Assembly: GCA_017619445.1 (NCBI GenBank) | Contig: JAFZSI010000054.1 | Coordinates: forward strand, 1 to 41,731 | Source: Prevotella sp. | GTDB taxonomy: Bacteria; Bacteroidota; Bacteroidia; Bacteroidales; Bacteroidaceae | Direction of reading: 5' to 3' | DNA: 41,731 nt | Shown here: positions 23,261 to 32,777 of the stretch, piece by piece | How the letters are laid out: each line of letters starts with the position of its first letter | How positions within the stretch are numbered: position 1 is the stretch's first letter | The notes under the pieces: model-generated | Seen by the model: the letters and a program-made list of their open reading frames with translations, nothing else | Told to the model about the DNA's origin: nothing | Database searches by the model: none | Program-made: the position numbers and the translations under genes

Positions 23261-25933
23261 GTGAACAAAAGAATTGGAATCATAGCCCTGGCGCTGGTGC
23301 TGACCACAGCAGCAAACGCGCAAAAACTTCTTCCCGACAGCATGACGAACGTGCGTGTCGGCTATTTCAGCGGCAACCAGAACACCCTGACGGGTGCTGT
23401 TGACAAGGTAACGGAACAACGTATGAACAAAGGTCTCATCACCTCGTCGCTTGACGCATTGAGCGGTCAGGCAGCAGGCGTGCAAGTCACCAGCACTGGC
23501 AACCAGGAGGCTATGGTGTCGGCCGTACGCGTCAGGGGAACCACCTCTCTGACGGGCGGAAACGACCCGCTGGTGATTATCGACGGTGTGACCTCCGACC
23601 TTGCCACACTCTCAACCATCTATCCTGCCGACATCGAGAGTTTCACCATTCTGAAAGACGCATCGGAAACGGCGCAGTATGGCAGCCGCGGTGCAGCGGG
23701 TGTCATTGAGGTGGCCACTAAGAAAGGCCGTAGTCAGCAGTTCCACATCTCCTACGACGGTGCAGTAGGTTTTGAGAGCATCTACAAACGTCTGCAAATG
23801 CTCAATGCCACACAATTCCGTCAGACGCTGACAGACCGCCATCAAGAGTTCATCGACTTGGGCGCTGATACTGATTTTGGCAAAAGTATTGAACGAACGG
23901 GATTCGTGCAGAACCACCACATCGCATTCGGAGGCGGCTCGGAAACGGCCAATTACCGTGCGTCAGTTGGTGTCATGGAACACAAAACCATCATCAAGAC
24001 CAACAACTACCGCAGCTACATAGGCAAGCTCGACATCTCGCAGAAAGCCTTGGATAACCGTCTGAGTGTTGATCTCGGCATGTTCGGCTCGCTGAAGCAA
24101 AACAACCTTCTTCCATTCCAGCAAAAACTGCTTTATTCTTCACACACCTTCAACCCCACATTTCCCGACGGGGCCAACGACGACGGAAGTTTCTTCCAAG
24201 TGACCGAAGCCATCTGGATAAACAATCCCAACTCGTTGCTCGCCATGAAACAAGACGAAGACAACGCCCATTTCAACATTCACCTGCTTGCTACAGCAGA
24301 CCTCGCCAAGAACCTGAAACTGAGGACGTTCTTCTCCTATTCCTACAACACCATTAACAATGCCCATTACTACCCCACTTTTGTGTGGAGCCATGGCGAA
24401 GCCTACCGGGGCAATGACAAGAATGAGGAACTCTTCGGCAACATCTCGCTCGACTATACCTTAAAATTCAAGCAGGCAGAGCTCAACTTCATGCTGCTCG
24501 GAGAATCGCACAACCAGAAACGCAGAGGTTTCTACACCACCGTCTCCAATTTCTCTACCGATGCTTTCGGATACGAAGAATTGTCGGCAGGTGCTGCCCG
24601 CCACTGGGACGGCACCGACTCCTACTTCACCGAATCGCACATGGAGTCGTTCCTGCTGCACGCTCAGTCCACATTCTATGACAAATACACACTTACGGCC
24701 AACATACGTGCCGACGCCTCCTCGAAAGTGGGAGTCAACAACCGTTGGGGCTATTTCCCGTCGGTCAGTGGCGCGTGGGTCATCAGCAAGGAGCCATGGA
24801 TGCAAAACCTCAGCTTCGTCACGAACGCAAAACTGCGTGTTGGTTTCGGATTCAGCGGAAACTTAGGCGGCATAGACTCCTACAACTCCATGCAGCTGAT
24901 TCAGCCCAACGGCGTTGTAGTAATGGGAGGCACACCAGTCACAACGCTCGGCATCATCCGCAATGCCAACCCCGACCTAAAATGGGAAGTTAAACGCACT
25001 TACAACATCGGACTCGACCTATCGTTCTGGAATGGACGCATAGCACTCACCATCGACCACTACCAATCGAAAACCACCGACATGCTCTACGTCTATGACG
25101 TGCCCGTGCCGCCATACACCTACAACAAACTGTTGGCCAACCTCGGTTCCATGAAAAACAGCGGACTCGAAATAGGTTTCGGCATCACCCCCCTGCGCAC
25201 CAAAGACGCCGAGCTGACCGTCAATACCAACTGGACCTTTGAGCGCAACAAGCTGGTTTCGCTCAACGGATACTACCAAGGCCACTACCTCACGGTTCCC
25301 GAGATGAGCGGTATTTCGGCACTCTGGGGAGCAGGCTTCCATGGTGCCAGCGACGTGGTCATGCAGATTGTTGGCCAGCCACTTGGTGTGTTTTACCTGC
25401 CCCATTGCAACGGACTCGTCACAAACGCCGACGGAACCACCTCATACGATGTGAGCGGCGACAAACAAATCTGCGGACAAGCCACGCCCAAAGCACTCGT
25501 GGGCTCTAACATTGCCTTCCGCTACAAGCACTGGGACATTACCATGCAAATAAACGGAGCATTCGGCCACAAAATCTACAACGGCACCGCACTCACCTAC
25601 ATGAATATGCTATCGCTGCCAAATTACAACGTGTTAGCAGACGCACCCGAAATGAACATCCACGACCAGACCATCAGCGATTACTGGCTGGAACGAGGCG
25701 ACTACGTCAACATCGACTACCTGACCATAGGATGGACGGTGCCTTTGCGAGTTAGACTCATTCAGGGCCTGCGCCTCTCTGCTTCTGTCAATAACCTCGC
25801 CACCATCACTGGCTACAGCGGACTCACACCAATCATCAACTCGAGCGTGGTAAACAACTCACTGGGTCTTGATGACAAACGCACACTACCCGTCTATCGC
25901 AGCTACACCATTGGAGTGCGAATACAATTCTAA
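23261..25933 (+). CDS. SusC-like TonB-dependent outer-membrane transporter, short N-terminus
   Basis: The 890-residue protein has a Sec signal peptide (NKRIGIIALALVLTTAANAQ). A TonB plug follows (about residues 50-150): LDALSGQAAGVQVTSTGNQ, VRVRGTTSLTGGNDPLVIIDG, then IESFTILKDASETAQYGSRGAAGVIEVATKKG. The rest is a large beta barrel ending in the outer-membrane signature YTIGVRIQF. It should import a glycan or peptide through the outer membrane with the SusD-like partner. It begins with GTG at 23261. The roughly 90-residue carboxypeptidase-regulatory-like domain usual in SusC proteins is absent: only about 30 residues separate the signal peptide from the plug. No polysaccharide-degrading enzymes or regulators lie beside it, so the substrate is unknown. 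Confidence 0.93.
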   Translation: MNKRIGIIALALVLTTAANAQKLLPDSMTNVRVGYFSGNQNTLTGAVDKVTEQRMNKGLITSSLDALSGQAAGVQVTSTGNQEAMVSAVRVRGTTSLTGGNDPLVIIDGVTSDLATLSTIYPADIESFTILKDASETAQYGSRGAAGVIEVATKKGRSQQFHISYDGAVGFESIYKRLQMLNATQFRQTLTDRHQEFIDLGADTDFGKSIERTGFVQNHHIAFGGGSETANYRASVGVMEHKTIIKTNNYRSYIGKLDISQKALDNRLSVDLGMFGSLKQNNLLPFQQKLLYSSHTFNPTFPDGANDDGSFFQVTEAIWINNPNSLLAMKQDEDNAHFNIHLLATADLAKNLKLRTFFSYSYNTINNAHYYPTFVWSHGEAYRGNDKNEELFGNISLDYTLKFKQAELNFMLLGESHNQKRRGFYTTVSNFSTDAFGYEELSAGAARHWDGTDSYFTESHMESFLLHAQSTFYDKYTLTANIRADASSKVGVNNRWGYFPSVSGAWVISKEPWMQNLSFVTNAKLRVGFGFSGNLGGIDSYNSMQLIQPNGVVVMGGTPVTTLGIIRNANPDLKWEVKRTYNIGLDLSFWNGRIALTIDHYQSKTTDMLYVYDVPVPPYTYNKLLANLGSMKNSGLEIGFGITPLRTKDAELTVNTNWTFERNKLVSLNGYYQGHYLTVPEMSGISALWGAGFHGASDVVMQIVGQPLGVFYLPHCNGLVTNADGTTSYDVSGDKQICGQATPKALVGSNIAFRYKHWDITMQINGAFGHKIYNGTALTYMNMLSLPNYNVLADAPEMNIHDQTISDYWLERGDYVNIDYLTIGWTVPLRVRLIQGLRLSASVNNLATITGYSGLTPIINSSVVNNSLGLDDKRTLPVYRSYTIGVRIQF

Positions 25934-25958
25934 ATGAAAAATGAAAACTTAACAAAGA

Positions 25959-27545
25959 ATGAAACATATGAAACGTATGAAACGAATGAAATATTATGCA
26001 TTATGCATTATCAATTATGCATTATCAAGCTGTCTGCTATTCACCGCTTGCACTCTTGACGAGGAACCACGCGACCAGATTCCTGAGGAAGAAGCCTATA
26101 CCAACCCGACAACTCTCTATCAAAACACCGTGGCCATGCTCTACACCTACATCGGTGGCAACGCCGACGGTCAAGGGCTACAAGGCACATGCCGAGGCAT
26201 CTACGACCTGCAGACATTCGGCTCCGACGAGGCCATGGTACCTACACGTGGCGGCGACTGGTATGACGGAGGCATTTGGCAGGACCTTTACCGCCACTCA
26301 TGGGGCGCCGGCCATGAAATGCTGAAAAACTCATGGCTCTATCTCTACAAGGTCATTACGCTTTGCAACCGTTCGCTCAAGCTGCTGGAAAACTACAAAA
26401 TCATGCTCTCCGACTACCAGTATGACTCCTATCAGGCCGAGGTGCGCGCGCTACGTGCCATCTATTACTGGTATCTCATCGACCTCTTCGGTAATGTGCC
26501 CATCATCACCTCCACTGACGTATCGATGAACGAAGTGCAGCAGTCACAGCGAAGCCAGGTATTTGCGTTTACGGTCAGCGAGCTTCAGAAGGCCTTGCCG
26601 CTGCTTGCCGACTACAACAGTGTGCACCAAGGCGACTACTACGGGCGCGTCACACGCCCCGTAGCCCTCTTCGTGCTGGCTAAACTCATGCTCAACGCAG
26701 AAGTCTATACCGGAACACCCCAGTGGCAGGCCTGCATCGACTATTGCGACCTCATTGAGGCGCAAGGTTTCTGGCTTGAATTGAACTATGAAAGAAATTT
26801 CTACGTCCACAACGACGACTCTAATGAGAACATCTGGACCATCGTCATGGACAAAGACCTCTACAGCAACGAAATGCAATATATGTTCCGCTCGTGGCAC
26901 TACCGCCATGCTGCCGCCTACGGATTTGGAGGTGAAAACGGGGCCTGCGCCACAAAGAAAGTGCTCGAGGTGTCAAAGTTTGAAACGCCAGAGCAAGACC
27001 GACGACTGGAAAAGAACTACTGGACAGGCGTGGTTACCGACCGCAACAACAACATCGTCACCGACCGCTCAGGCAATCCCCTGGAATACCATCCTGTCAT
27101 GGTTAAAATTGACCTCAGCGGTAGCAAGTACGTTGAAACCGCCGGCGCCAGGATGAAAAAATACGACATAGACAAAAACGCACTCAAAGACGGAAAACTC
27201 ATGGATAATGACATCGTGCTATTCCGCTTCGCCGACGTACTGCTCATGCGCGCAGAGGCAAAACTGCGCGCCGGACAGGACGGACAGGATGACTACGACT
27301 GTGTGCGCTTGCGCGCAGGAATGCCCGAGCGCCCCATCACACTCGAAAACCTGCTCGACGAACGTCTCATGGAACTCTGCTGGGAAGGATGGCGGCGCCA
27401 GGACATGATTCGTTTCCACTGCTACAAGAGCCTTTACGAAGGCATCAACCCCGTGGATGAGTCCGACGGACACACCTGCCTCTTCCCAATTCCCGGTGAC
27501 ATCATCACGCTCAACCCGAACATCAAACAAAACAAAGGTTATTAA
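25959..27545 (+). CDS. SusD/RagB-family surface lipoprotein
   Basis: The 528-residue protein has a lipoprotein signal ending SSCLLFTAC, so the mature protein starts with CTLDEEPRDQ and sits on the outer membrane. Family features are the TPR-like helical core (YQAEVRALRAIYYWYLIDLFGNVPIIT), VLFRFADVLLMRAEAKLRAG, the LLDERLMELCWEGWRRQDMIRF block and the terminal LFPIPGDIITLNPNIKQNKGY. It caps the SusC-like channel 25 bases upstream. Four in-frame Met codons (25959, 25968, 25977, 25986) make the start uncertain. The signal peptide is encoded by repeated ATGAAACRT and ATGCATTATGCATTATCAAT units resembling intergenic repeats. Confidence 0.93.
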   Translation: MKHMKRMKRMKYYALCIINYALSSCLLFTACTLDEEPRDQIPEEEAYTNPTTLYQNTVAMLYTYIGGNADGQGLQGTCRGIYDLQTFGSDEAMVPTRGGDWYDGGIWQDLYRHSWGAGHEMLKNSWLYLYKVITLCNRSLKLLENYKIMLSDYQYDSYQAEVRALRAIYYWYLIDLFGNVPIITSTDVSMNEVQQSQRSQVFAFTVSELQKALPLLADYNSVHQGDYYGRVTRPVALFVLAKLMLNAEVYTGTPQWQACIDYCDLIEAQGFWLELNYERNFYVHNDDSNENIWTIVMDKDLYSNEMQYMFRSWHYRHAAAYGFGGENGACATKKVLEVSKFETPEQDRRLEKNYWTGVVTDRNNNIVTDRSGNPLEYHPVMVKIDLSGSKYVETAGARMKKYDIDKNALKDGKLMDNDIVLFRFADVLLMRAEAKLRAGQDGQDDYDCVRLRAGMPERPITLENLLDERLMELCWEGWRRQDMIRFHCYKSLYEGINPVDESDGHTCLFPIPGDIITLNPNIKQNKGY

Positions 27546-27633
27546 AACTGAAGTCAACTATCGGAGATCTGCGAAACGCATATCAGATTTATATAAAAAA
27601 GGTAAAAATGATGGCAAATTGAAGATGAATCAT

Positions 27634-27641
27634 TAATTTTG
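27634..27641 (+). promoter_or_regulatory. -7 promoter box for the dut operon
   Basis: TAATTTTG followed by CAGC matches TAnnTTTG, 67 bases before dut. An AAGGAG ribosome site follows at 27691-27696. Confidence 0.65.
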
Positions 27642-27707
27642 CAGCTTGTTAGAAGGAAAAAAGAGAAAAAAGGGAGAATAAAAGTAATACAAGGAGTAAG
27701 TAAAAAA

Positions 27708-28145
27708 ATGATAGAAATAAAAGTTGTAAACAAAGGACACCAGCAGTTGCCTGCGTATGCCACACCTCTGAGTGCAGGCATGGATTTGCGTGCCAACCTC
27801 GATGAACCCGTGACTCTCCGCCCTATGGAACGGCGGCTGTTCAAAACGGGACTGTTCATTTCTTTACCCGCGGGCTTTGAGGCCCAGGTGCGTCCTCGTA
27901 GTGGGCTGGCACTGAAACACGGCATCACGGTGCTCAACACACCTGGTACGGTGGATGCAGACTACCGCGGTGAGATTGGCGTATGTCTAATCAACCTCTC
28001 GCAGGAAGATTTCACTGTGAACGATGGCGAGCGCATCGCCCAGTTGGTAATAGCCCGTCACGAGCAGGGCGAGTTTGTGGTTGTGGACGAACTCGACGAG
28101 ACCGAACGCGGCGCCGGAGGATACGGTCATACGGGGGTGAAGTGA
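27708..28145 (+). CDS. dut: dUTP diphosphatase
   Basis: This trimeric dUTPase hydrolyses dUTP to dUMP, keeping uracil out of DNA and supplying the thymidylate pathway. All five family motifs appear in 145 residues: [45 protein letters not shown] and [11 protein letters not shown]. The frame opens earlier at 27639, but ATG 27708 has AAGGAG upstream and starts at the first strand (MIEIKVV). It opens a plus-strand series with the TPR, DUF4292 and EnvC-like genes, an arrangement recalled as common in Bacteroidales. Confidence 0.97.
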   Translation: MIEIKVVNKGHQQLPAYATPLSAGMDLRANLDEPVTLRPMERRLFKTGLFISLPAGFEAQVRPRSGLALKHGITVLNTPGTVDADYRGEIGVCLINLSQEDFTVNDGERIAQLVIARHEQGEFVVVDELDETERGAGGYGHTGVK

Positions 28146-28204
28146 GGAAAGCCCCTCTCAGCCTCCCCAAGGGGAGAGAAATGAGGAATGAGATTTGAGA
28201 TTTT

Positions 28205-30010
28205 ATGTTGACGTTTCAGAAAAAGATTCAATCGCTGCTTTACTGTTGTATTGCCATGCTCATAGCTTTGGCATTGACGGGTTGTGGCTATCATGGAACG
28301 GCAACCCAGAGGAATTTACAATTTGACAATTTACAATTTACAATTTCAAATCTCAAACCTCAAAACCTTTCACACAACGACAGCCTGCGGTTTACCTATT
28401 TCTTCGAGGAAGCTGTGAGACTTCAACTAAGTGAGAAATACGACGAGGCTTTCGACCTATTGAAACACTGCGAGGCCATCAATCCCGGAGCAGGAGAAGT
28501 TTATTACCTGCTGGCCGCATACTACGGCGAAATGCAGCAGGACTCAATGGCCATTCTGTGCTACAAACGTGCGGCCGACTGCAGTCCCGAAAACCACGAC
28601 TACCTAGAACGGTTGGCACAAGTGTATATCAACGAGGGAAAACTGAGTGAGGCCACCACGGTGTATGAGAAACTTTACGAAGGAAACAAAAGCCGCAGCG
28701 ATGTGCTAAGCATGCTGCTCAGACTGTACAACAACGAAAAGAACTACGACAAAATGTTGCTCACCGTGAACCGTCTCGAAGATACCGACGGCCCAAGCGA
28801 ACAGCTTTCATTTACCCGTGTAAGCATCTATGAGCAGCAAAACAAGAAAAAAGAGGCTCTCAACGAACTGAAAACACTGGCCCAGCGCCATCCCAACGAC
28901 TTAAACTACCGCGTGATGATTGGCAACTGGCTGCTGCGCAATGAACACAAAGACCAAGCGCTGGCTGAATACGAAAAGGTGCTCAGCGAGGAACCCGACA
29001 ACGTGATGGCACAGACATCGCTGATTGACTACTATCTGGCCGACGGACAGGACTCTGTGGCCCGGCAGATGCAGGAAAGGATGTTGTTCAGTGCCAAAAC
29101 TCCCTCGGACACCAAGATAATCATTTTAAGACAAGTCATCGAGGAAAACGAAACCAATGGTGGCGACAGCACGAAGGTGCTACGTCTTTTCGACCGTATC
29201 ATGGAAGCCAACCCGTCGGACAGCAGCATTCCGTCGATATGGGCAGCCTACATGAGTCTCAAACAAATGCCCGACGACTCTGTGAACGTGGCACTCAACC
29301 GTATCCTTTCAATCACCCCCGACGATGCGGCTGCCCGCATAGAACTTCTACAGAACCTATGGCGCAACAAGGACTTCGACCAGGTGATTGACCTGTCTTT
29401 GCAAGGACAAGAATACAACCCCGAAGAAATGGCCTTCTACTATTTTGAAGGACTCAGCCACTACCAGAAAGAGCAAAAAGACAAGGCGCTCGACGCCTTC
29501 CGTCGTGGTGTGGGGCAAATCAATGAGCAGAGCAACAAGAACATTGTTTCGGATTTCTATGCCATCATGGGCGACATTCTGCACGATAAAGGCCAATCAC
29601 AGGAAGCATACGCAGCATACGACAGCTGCCTGCAATGGAAAGATGACAACTATGGGTGTCTGAACAACTACGCCTACTACCTGAGCGAAGAGGGCAAGCA
29701 GCTGCAAAAGGCCGAGCAAATGAGCTTCCGAACCATCAAGGCTGAACCCAACAACAGCACCTATCTTGACACCTACGCCTGGATTCTGTTCATGCAGGAA
29801 CGCTACGCCGAGGCGCAGATTTATATCGACCAAGCCATTCAGAACGACACCACCGCCAGCGTCGTGCTCTTGGAGCATGGCGGCGACATACACGCAATGA
29901 ACAACGACCTGCTGCAAGCACTTGACCTATGGCAGAAAGCATTGGACGGTGGCAGCGACAGCAAGGTACTCATCAGAAAAATAAAAATCAGAAAATATAT
30001 CAAAGAATGA
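28205..30010 (+). CDS. TPR-repeat lipoprotein
   Basis: The 601-residue protein has a lipoprotein signal peptide (MLIALALTGC, Cys near residue 27) and then a nearly continuous array of tetratricopeptide-like helix pairs. Examples are YYLLAAYYGEMQQDSMAILC, YLERLAQVYINEGKLSEATT and TYAWILFMQERYAEAQIYID. It is probably an outer-membrane-anchored periplasmic scaffold. It overlaps the DUF4292 gene as ATGA, so the two are translationally coupled, and the EnvC-like gene follows, suggesting a shared envelope role. Residues of about 36-52 (NLQFDNLQFTISNL) are encoded by CAATTTACAATTTA repeats identical in type to intergenic repeats here, so this linker may have arisen from such a repeat. Confidence 0.85.
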   Translation: MLTFQKKIQSLLYCCIAMLIALALTGCGYHGTATQRNLQFDNLQFTISNLKPQNLSHNDSLRFTYFFEEAVRLQLSEKYDEAFDLLKHCEAINPGAGEVYYLLAAYYGEMQQDSMAILCYKRAADCSPENHDYLERLAQVYINEGKLSEATTVYEKLYEGNKSRSDVLSMLLRLYNNEKNYDKMLLTVNRLEDTDGPSEQLSFTRVSIYEQQNKKKEALNELKTLAQRHPNDLNYRVMIGNWLLRNEHKDQALAEYEKVLSEEPDNVMAQTSLIDYYLADGQDSVARQMQERMLFSAKTPSDTKIIILRQVIEENETNGGDSTKVLRLFDRIMEANPSDSSIPSIWAAYMSLKQMPDDSVNVALNRILSITPDDAAARIELLQNLWRNKDFDQVIDLSLQGQEYNPEEMAFYYFEGLSHYQKEQKDKALDAFRRGVGQINEQSNKNIVSDFYAIMGDILHDKGQSQEAYAAYDSCLQWKDDNYGCLNNYAYYLSEEGKQLQKAEQMSFRTIKAEPNNSTYLDTYAWILFMQERYAEAQIYIDQAIQNDTTASVVLLEHGGDIHAMNNDLLQALDLWQKALDGGSDSKVLIRKIKIRKYIKE

Positions 30011-30912
30011 AACAAAAAACACTCATACAACAACTGGCACTTGCGGCCATCTTGGCAACAATGTGCGCTTGTGGCTCGAAAAAAGCACTGGTTGATAATA
30101 CCAAAAAGCCAACCACCCAACAGACAAACAACCAAGCAACTGAACAAAGTGAGGCATTCAGGAAATCCCAGTATCTGCAGCGGGTGGCCGACAACGCCGT
30201 CTATACCGACTTCATCAACGCCAAGATGAAAATGAAAGTGAACACAGGCAGCAAGGAAATCACACTGCCTGCCGTACTGCGTATGCACAAAGACGACGTC
30301 ATTCGTATTCAGGTGCAGGTGCCGATTATTGGTACCGAGGCCGCGCGATTGGAGTTCACCAAAGACTATGTGCTCATCGTTGACCGCATTCACAAGGAGT
30401 ATTGCAAAGGCGACTACAACCAGCTGGACTTCCTCAAGCGCAACGGACTGACATTCAGCTCGCTGCAGGCCTTGTTCTGGAATCAGTTGTTCGTGCCCGG
30501 TGCCGACCAAATTAACGAAGCCGCACTCAAACAGCTTGACGTGCAACTGGACAAAGGAGCCACCACACCCATTACTCTGAAAAAAGGAAACATGACCTAT
30601 CAATGGCAGACCAACAGCAAAACAGCACTCATCGAAAAGGCCACCATCAACTACAACAGCAAACAGAGCGGTAACACAAAAGTGGATGTCACTTACAATG
30701 AGTTTCGTCAGATTGGTGTTAAACAGTTCCCCTCGTTCATTGGCATCAACGCCAACACCACAGCCCTTAAGGGTGGAGCAAAGAAGCTGAATGTAGATTT
30801 CGATATGAGCAGCGTTAACACAGAAAACGACTGGGAACTGCGAACCAACCTGAGCAAGAAATACGAGGAAAAGAAGGTTGAGGACGTGCTCAAACGAGTA
30901 ATAAGCCTGTAA
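30007..30912 (+). CDS. DUF4292 lipoprotein
   Basis: The 301-residue protein has a lipoprotein signal ending ATMCACGSKK. A Gln/Thr-rich linker follows, then a mostly beta domain (KMKMKVNTGSKEITLPAVLRM, VIRIQVQVPIIGTEAARLEF, VLIVDRIHKEYCKGDYNQLD) typical of DUF4292. The family is thought to resemble LolA/LolB-like folds, which would suit lipoprotein or lipid handling at the outer membrane, but no function is proven. ATG 30007 overlaps the TPR gene stop. The EnvC-like gene starts 64 bases downstream. Confidence 0.85.
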   Translation: MKQKTLIQQLALAAILATMCACGSKKALVDNTKKPTTQQTNNQATEQSEAFRKSQYLQRVADNAVYTDFINAKMKMKVNTGSKEITLPAVLRMHKDDVIRIQVQVPIIGTEAARLEFTKDYVLIVDRIHKEYCKGDYNQLDFLKRNGLTFSSLQALFWNQLFVPGADQINEAALKQLDVQLDKGATTPITLKKGNMTYQWQTNSKTALIEKATINYNSKQSGNTKVDVTYNEFRQIGVKQFPSFIGINANTTALKGGAKKLNVDFDMSSVNTENDWELRTNLSKKYEEKKVEDVLKRVISL

Positions 30913-30976
30913 TAATTCACTATTTGACAATTTACCATTTGAAAATTTTATCGAGCAGAGCTCTTTAGGAACTCCT

Positions 30977-32662
30977 ATGAAAAAACTCATAATACTGATA
31001 CTCCTGTCAGGCATGATGCTTACGACTACTGCGCAACAGAAGAAAAGCGCGCAGAAGCCGAAAGCACAGGCAACTCGTGTGACCAAGCCGGCCGCAAAAA
31101 AACAGGCTGTAAAAACTTCAACCAAGCCCCAACAGAAAGCAACAAAAGCAAAAACACAGCCACAGAAGGGCAAAACACAGAAGGCAAAAGGTAAAACACA
31201 AACAACCAAAGGCAAGGCTCCCGAATATACCAATGAAAACATCAAAGGACTGCAAAACCAGCGAGCCGCCATCCAGAAAAAAATCAAGGAACAGCAGCAA
31301 CTGCTCAATGCCAACCGGGCTGACGTGAAAAAGCGACTGCAGGACCTGGAACTCATCAACACTCAGATAGGCGACCGCCAGCGAACCATCGATACCATAC
31401 AGAACGACCTCAAGCATATTGAGGGAAACATCAGCCTGCTACAGACACAGCTCAAAACGCTTGAGGAACAACTCAAGGAACGTAAGGCTAAATACGTGAA
31501 AAGCATGCGCTACATGGCTCGGTTCCGCAACATTCAGGACCAACTCATGTTCATCTTCAGTGCGAAAAACCTCACACAGATGCACCGACGCCTGCGTTTT
31601 GTGCGCGACTATGCATCCTACCAGAAAGCACAAGGAGAAATGGTGAAAGCCAAGCAACAGCAGATTGACGAAAAACAGAAGCAACTGCAGACCGTGAAAG
31701 GACAAAAGCACTCGCTATTGGACAAAGGACGCAAAGAACAGGCAAAACTCACCACACAACATGAAGAACAGCAAAAAGTTGTCACTTCGCTACAAAAACA
31801 ACAGAAAACCATTCAGGCCGTCATTGACGAGCAACAGAAAAAAGATGCCGCCCTCAATGCCGAAATCGACCGCCTTATAGCCGAGGAAGTGGCCAAGGCC
31901 CGTGCACGAGCCGAAGCTGAAGCACGCAAGAAAGCCGCTGAAGAGGCCGCAGCCGCAAAAAAACGCGCCGAGGAACTGGCCCGCAAGAAAGCAGAGGCCG
32001 AAGCTGCCGCCAAGGAGAATGCAAGACGCATTGAAGAGGCACGAAAGGCGGAGGCAAAAGCCAAGGAGGAAGCACGCAAAGCCGCCAAGCGCGATGCAGC
32101 AGCCAAGGCAAAAGCCGAACAGAAAGCCCGTGAGGCCGAGGCTGCACGTCTTGCAGCCGAGCGCAAAGCCACCGTTGAACGTCAGCGGCATGAGCGCGAA
32201 ATGGCATCGGCCAAGGCAGAGCGCGACGAGTCCATGCGTTTCTCCTCAGAAGACCGCCGACTGAGCGGCAACTTCGAAAGCAACCGCGGACGACTGCCTA
32301 TGCCGCTTACAGGACCTGCCCGCATCGTAAGCCATTTCGGACAATATAACGTAGAGGGACTCAACAACGTGCGGCTCGACAACAAAGGCATCAACATTCT
32401 CGGACAGGCTGGCGCACAGGCAAGAGCCGTGTTCGACGGTGAGGTTAGTGCCGTGTTCGGATTCGCCGGCACGTGGGTTGTCATGGTGCGCCACGGCAGC
32501 TATATCTCCGTCTATTGCAACCTGCGCAGCGTAAGCGTGAGCAAAGGACAAAAAGTGAGCACACGGCAAGTGCTTGGCCCTCTCGCAGCCGACAATATGC
32601 TCCAGTTCCAGCTCAGACGCGAAACGGCCAAGCTCAACCCCGAACAGTGGCTCGGCAGATAA
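30977..32662 (+). CDS. EnvC-like murein hydrolase activator (degenerate M23 domain)
   Basis: The 561-residue protein has a signal peptide (MKKLIILILLSGMMLTTTAQ), a Lys/Gln/Thr-rich basic linker (about 20-85) and a long coiled coil (about 90-290). A second Ala/Glu/Lys/Arg-rich helix runs to about 410, and a C-terminal LytM/M23 domain covers about 435-561. In the last domain the scaffold is clear (HFGQYN, DNKGINI, VMVRHGSYISVYCNL, FQLRRETAKLNPEQWL). However, the His/Asp zinc ligands of active M23 enzymes appear replaced: Arg/Asn-rich LNNVRLDNKGI, and FQL where HFQ is usual. It should therefore activate amidases rather than cut peptidoglycan itself, in the periplasm at division. Confidence 0.87.
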   Translation: MKKLIILILLSGMMLTTTAQQKKSAQKPKAQATRVTKPAAKKQAVKTSTKPQQKATKAKTQPQKGKTQKAKGKTQTTKGKAPEYTNENIKGLQNQRAAIQKKIKEQQQLLNANRADVKKRLQDLELINTQIGDRQRTIDTIQNDLKHIEGNISLLQTQLKTLEEQLKERKAKYVKSMRYMARFRNIQDQLMFIFSAKNLTQMHRRLRFVRDYASYQKAQGEMVKAKQQQIDEKQKQLQTVKGQKHSLLDKGRKEQAKLTTQHEEQQKVVTSLQKQQKTIQAVIDEQQKKDAALNAEIDRLIAEEVAKARARAEAEARKKAAEEAAAAKKRAEELARKKAEAEAAAKENARRIEEARKAEAKAKEEARKAAKRDAAAKAKAEQKAREAEAARLAAERKATVERQRHEREMASAKAERDESMRFSSEDRRLSGNFESNRGRLPMPLTGPARIVSHFGQYNVEGLNNVRLDNKGINILGQAGAQARAVFDGEVSAVFGFAGTWVVMVRHGSYISVYCNLRSVSVSKGQKVSTRQVLGPLAADNMLQFQLRRETAKLNPEQWLGR

Positions 32663-32697
32663 ACACAAAGCACGCTTAAACACTCCCAACCCCCAAA

Positions 32698-32738
32698 GAA
32701 AGAGCGGCAAGTGAAAAGTCTCACTTGCCGCTCTTTGT
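32698..32738 (+). terminator. Terminator after the EnvC-like gene
   Basis: AGAGCGGCAAGTGA pairs with TCACTTGCCGCTCT, with a six-base loop and TTTG after it. Confidence 0.8.
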
Positions 32739-32752
32739 CGGGATGAGGCGAC
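32734..32752 (-). repeat. Second copy of the tRNA-Pro 3' end (19-bp direct repeat)
   Basis: The 19 bases TTTGTCGGGATGAGGCGAC at 32734-32752 recur exactly at 32816-32834, where they form the 3' acceptor strand and part of the T arm of tRNA-Pro. The match stops abruptly at 32752. It could be a remnant of a second tRNA gene or an attachment-site scar. Confidence 0.75.
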
Positions 32753-32777
32753 CTTTGGCTCAGGACACTACGTACCA

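Noticed and set aside
29839-31362. 507-codon minus-strand frame opposite the DUF4292 and EnvC-like genes
   Set aside because: It is a Cys/Phe/Leu-rich antisense product crossing three real genes, with no ribosome site or motif.
32734-32760. A second complete tRNA gene downstream of tRNA-Pro
   Set aside because: The match to the tRNA stops after 19 bases. No anticodon or D arm can be formed from the adjoining bases.
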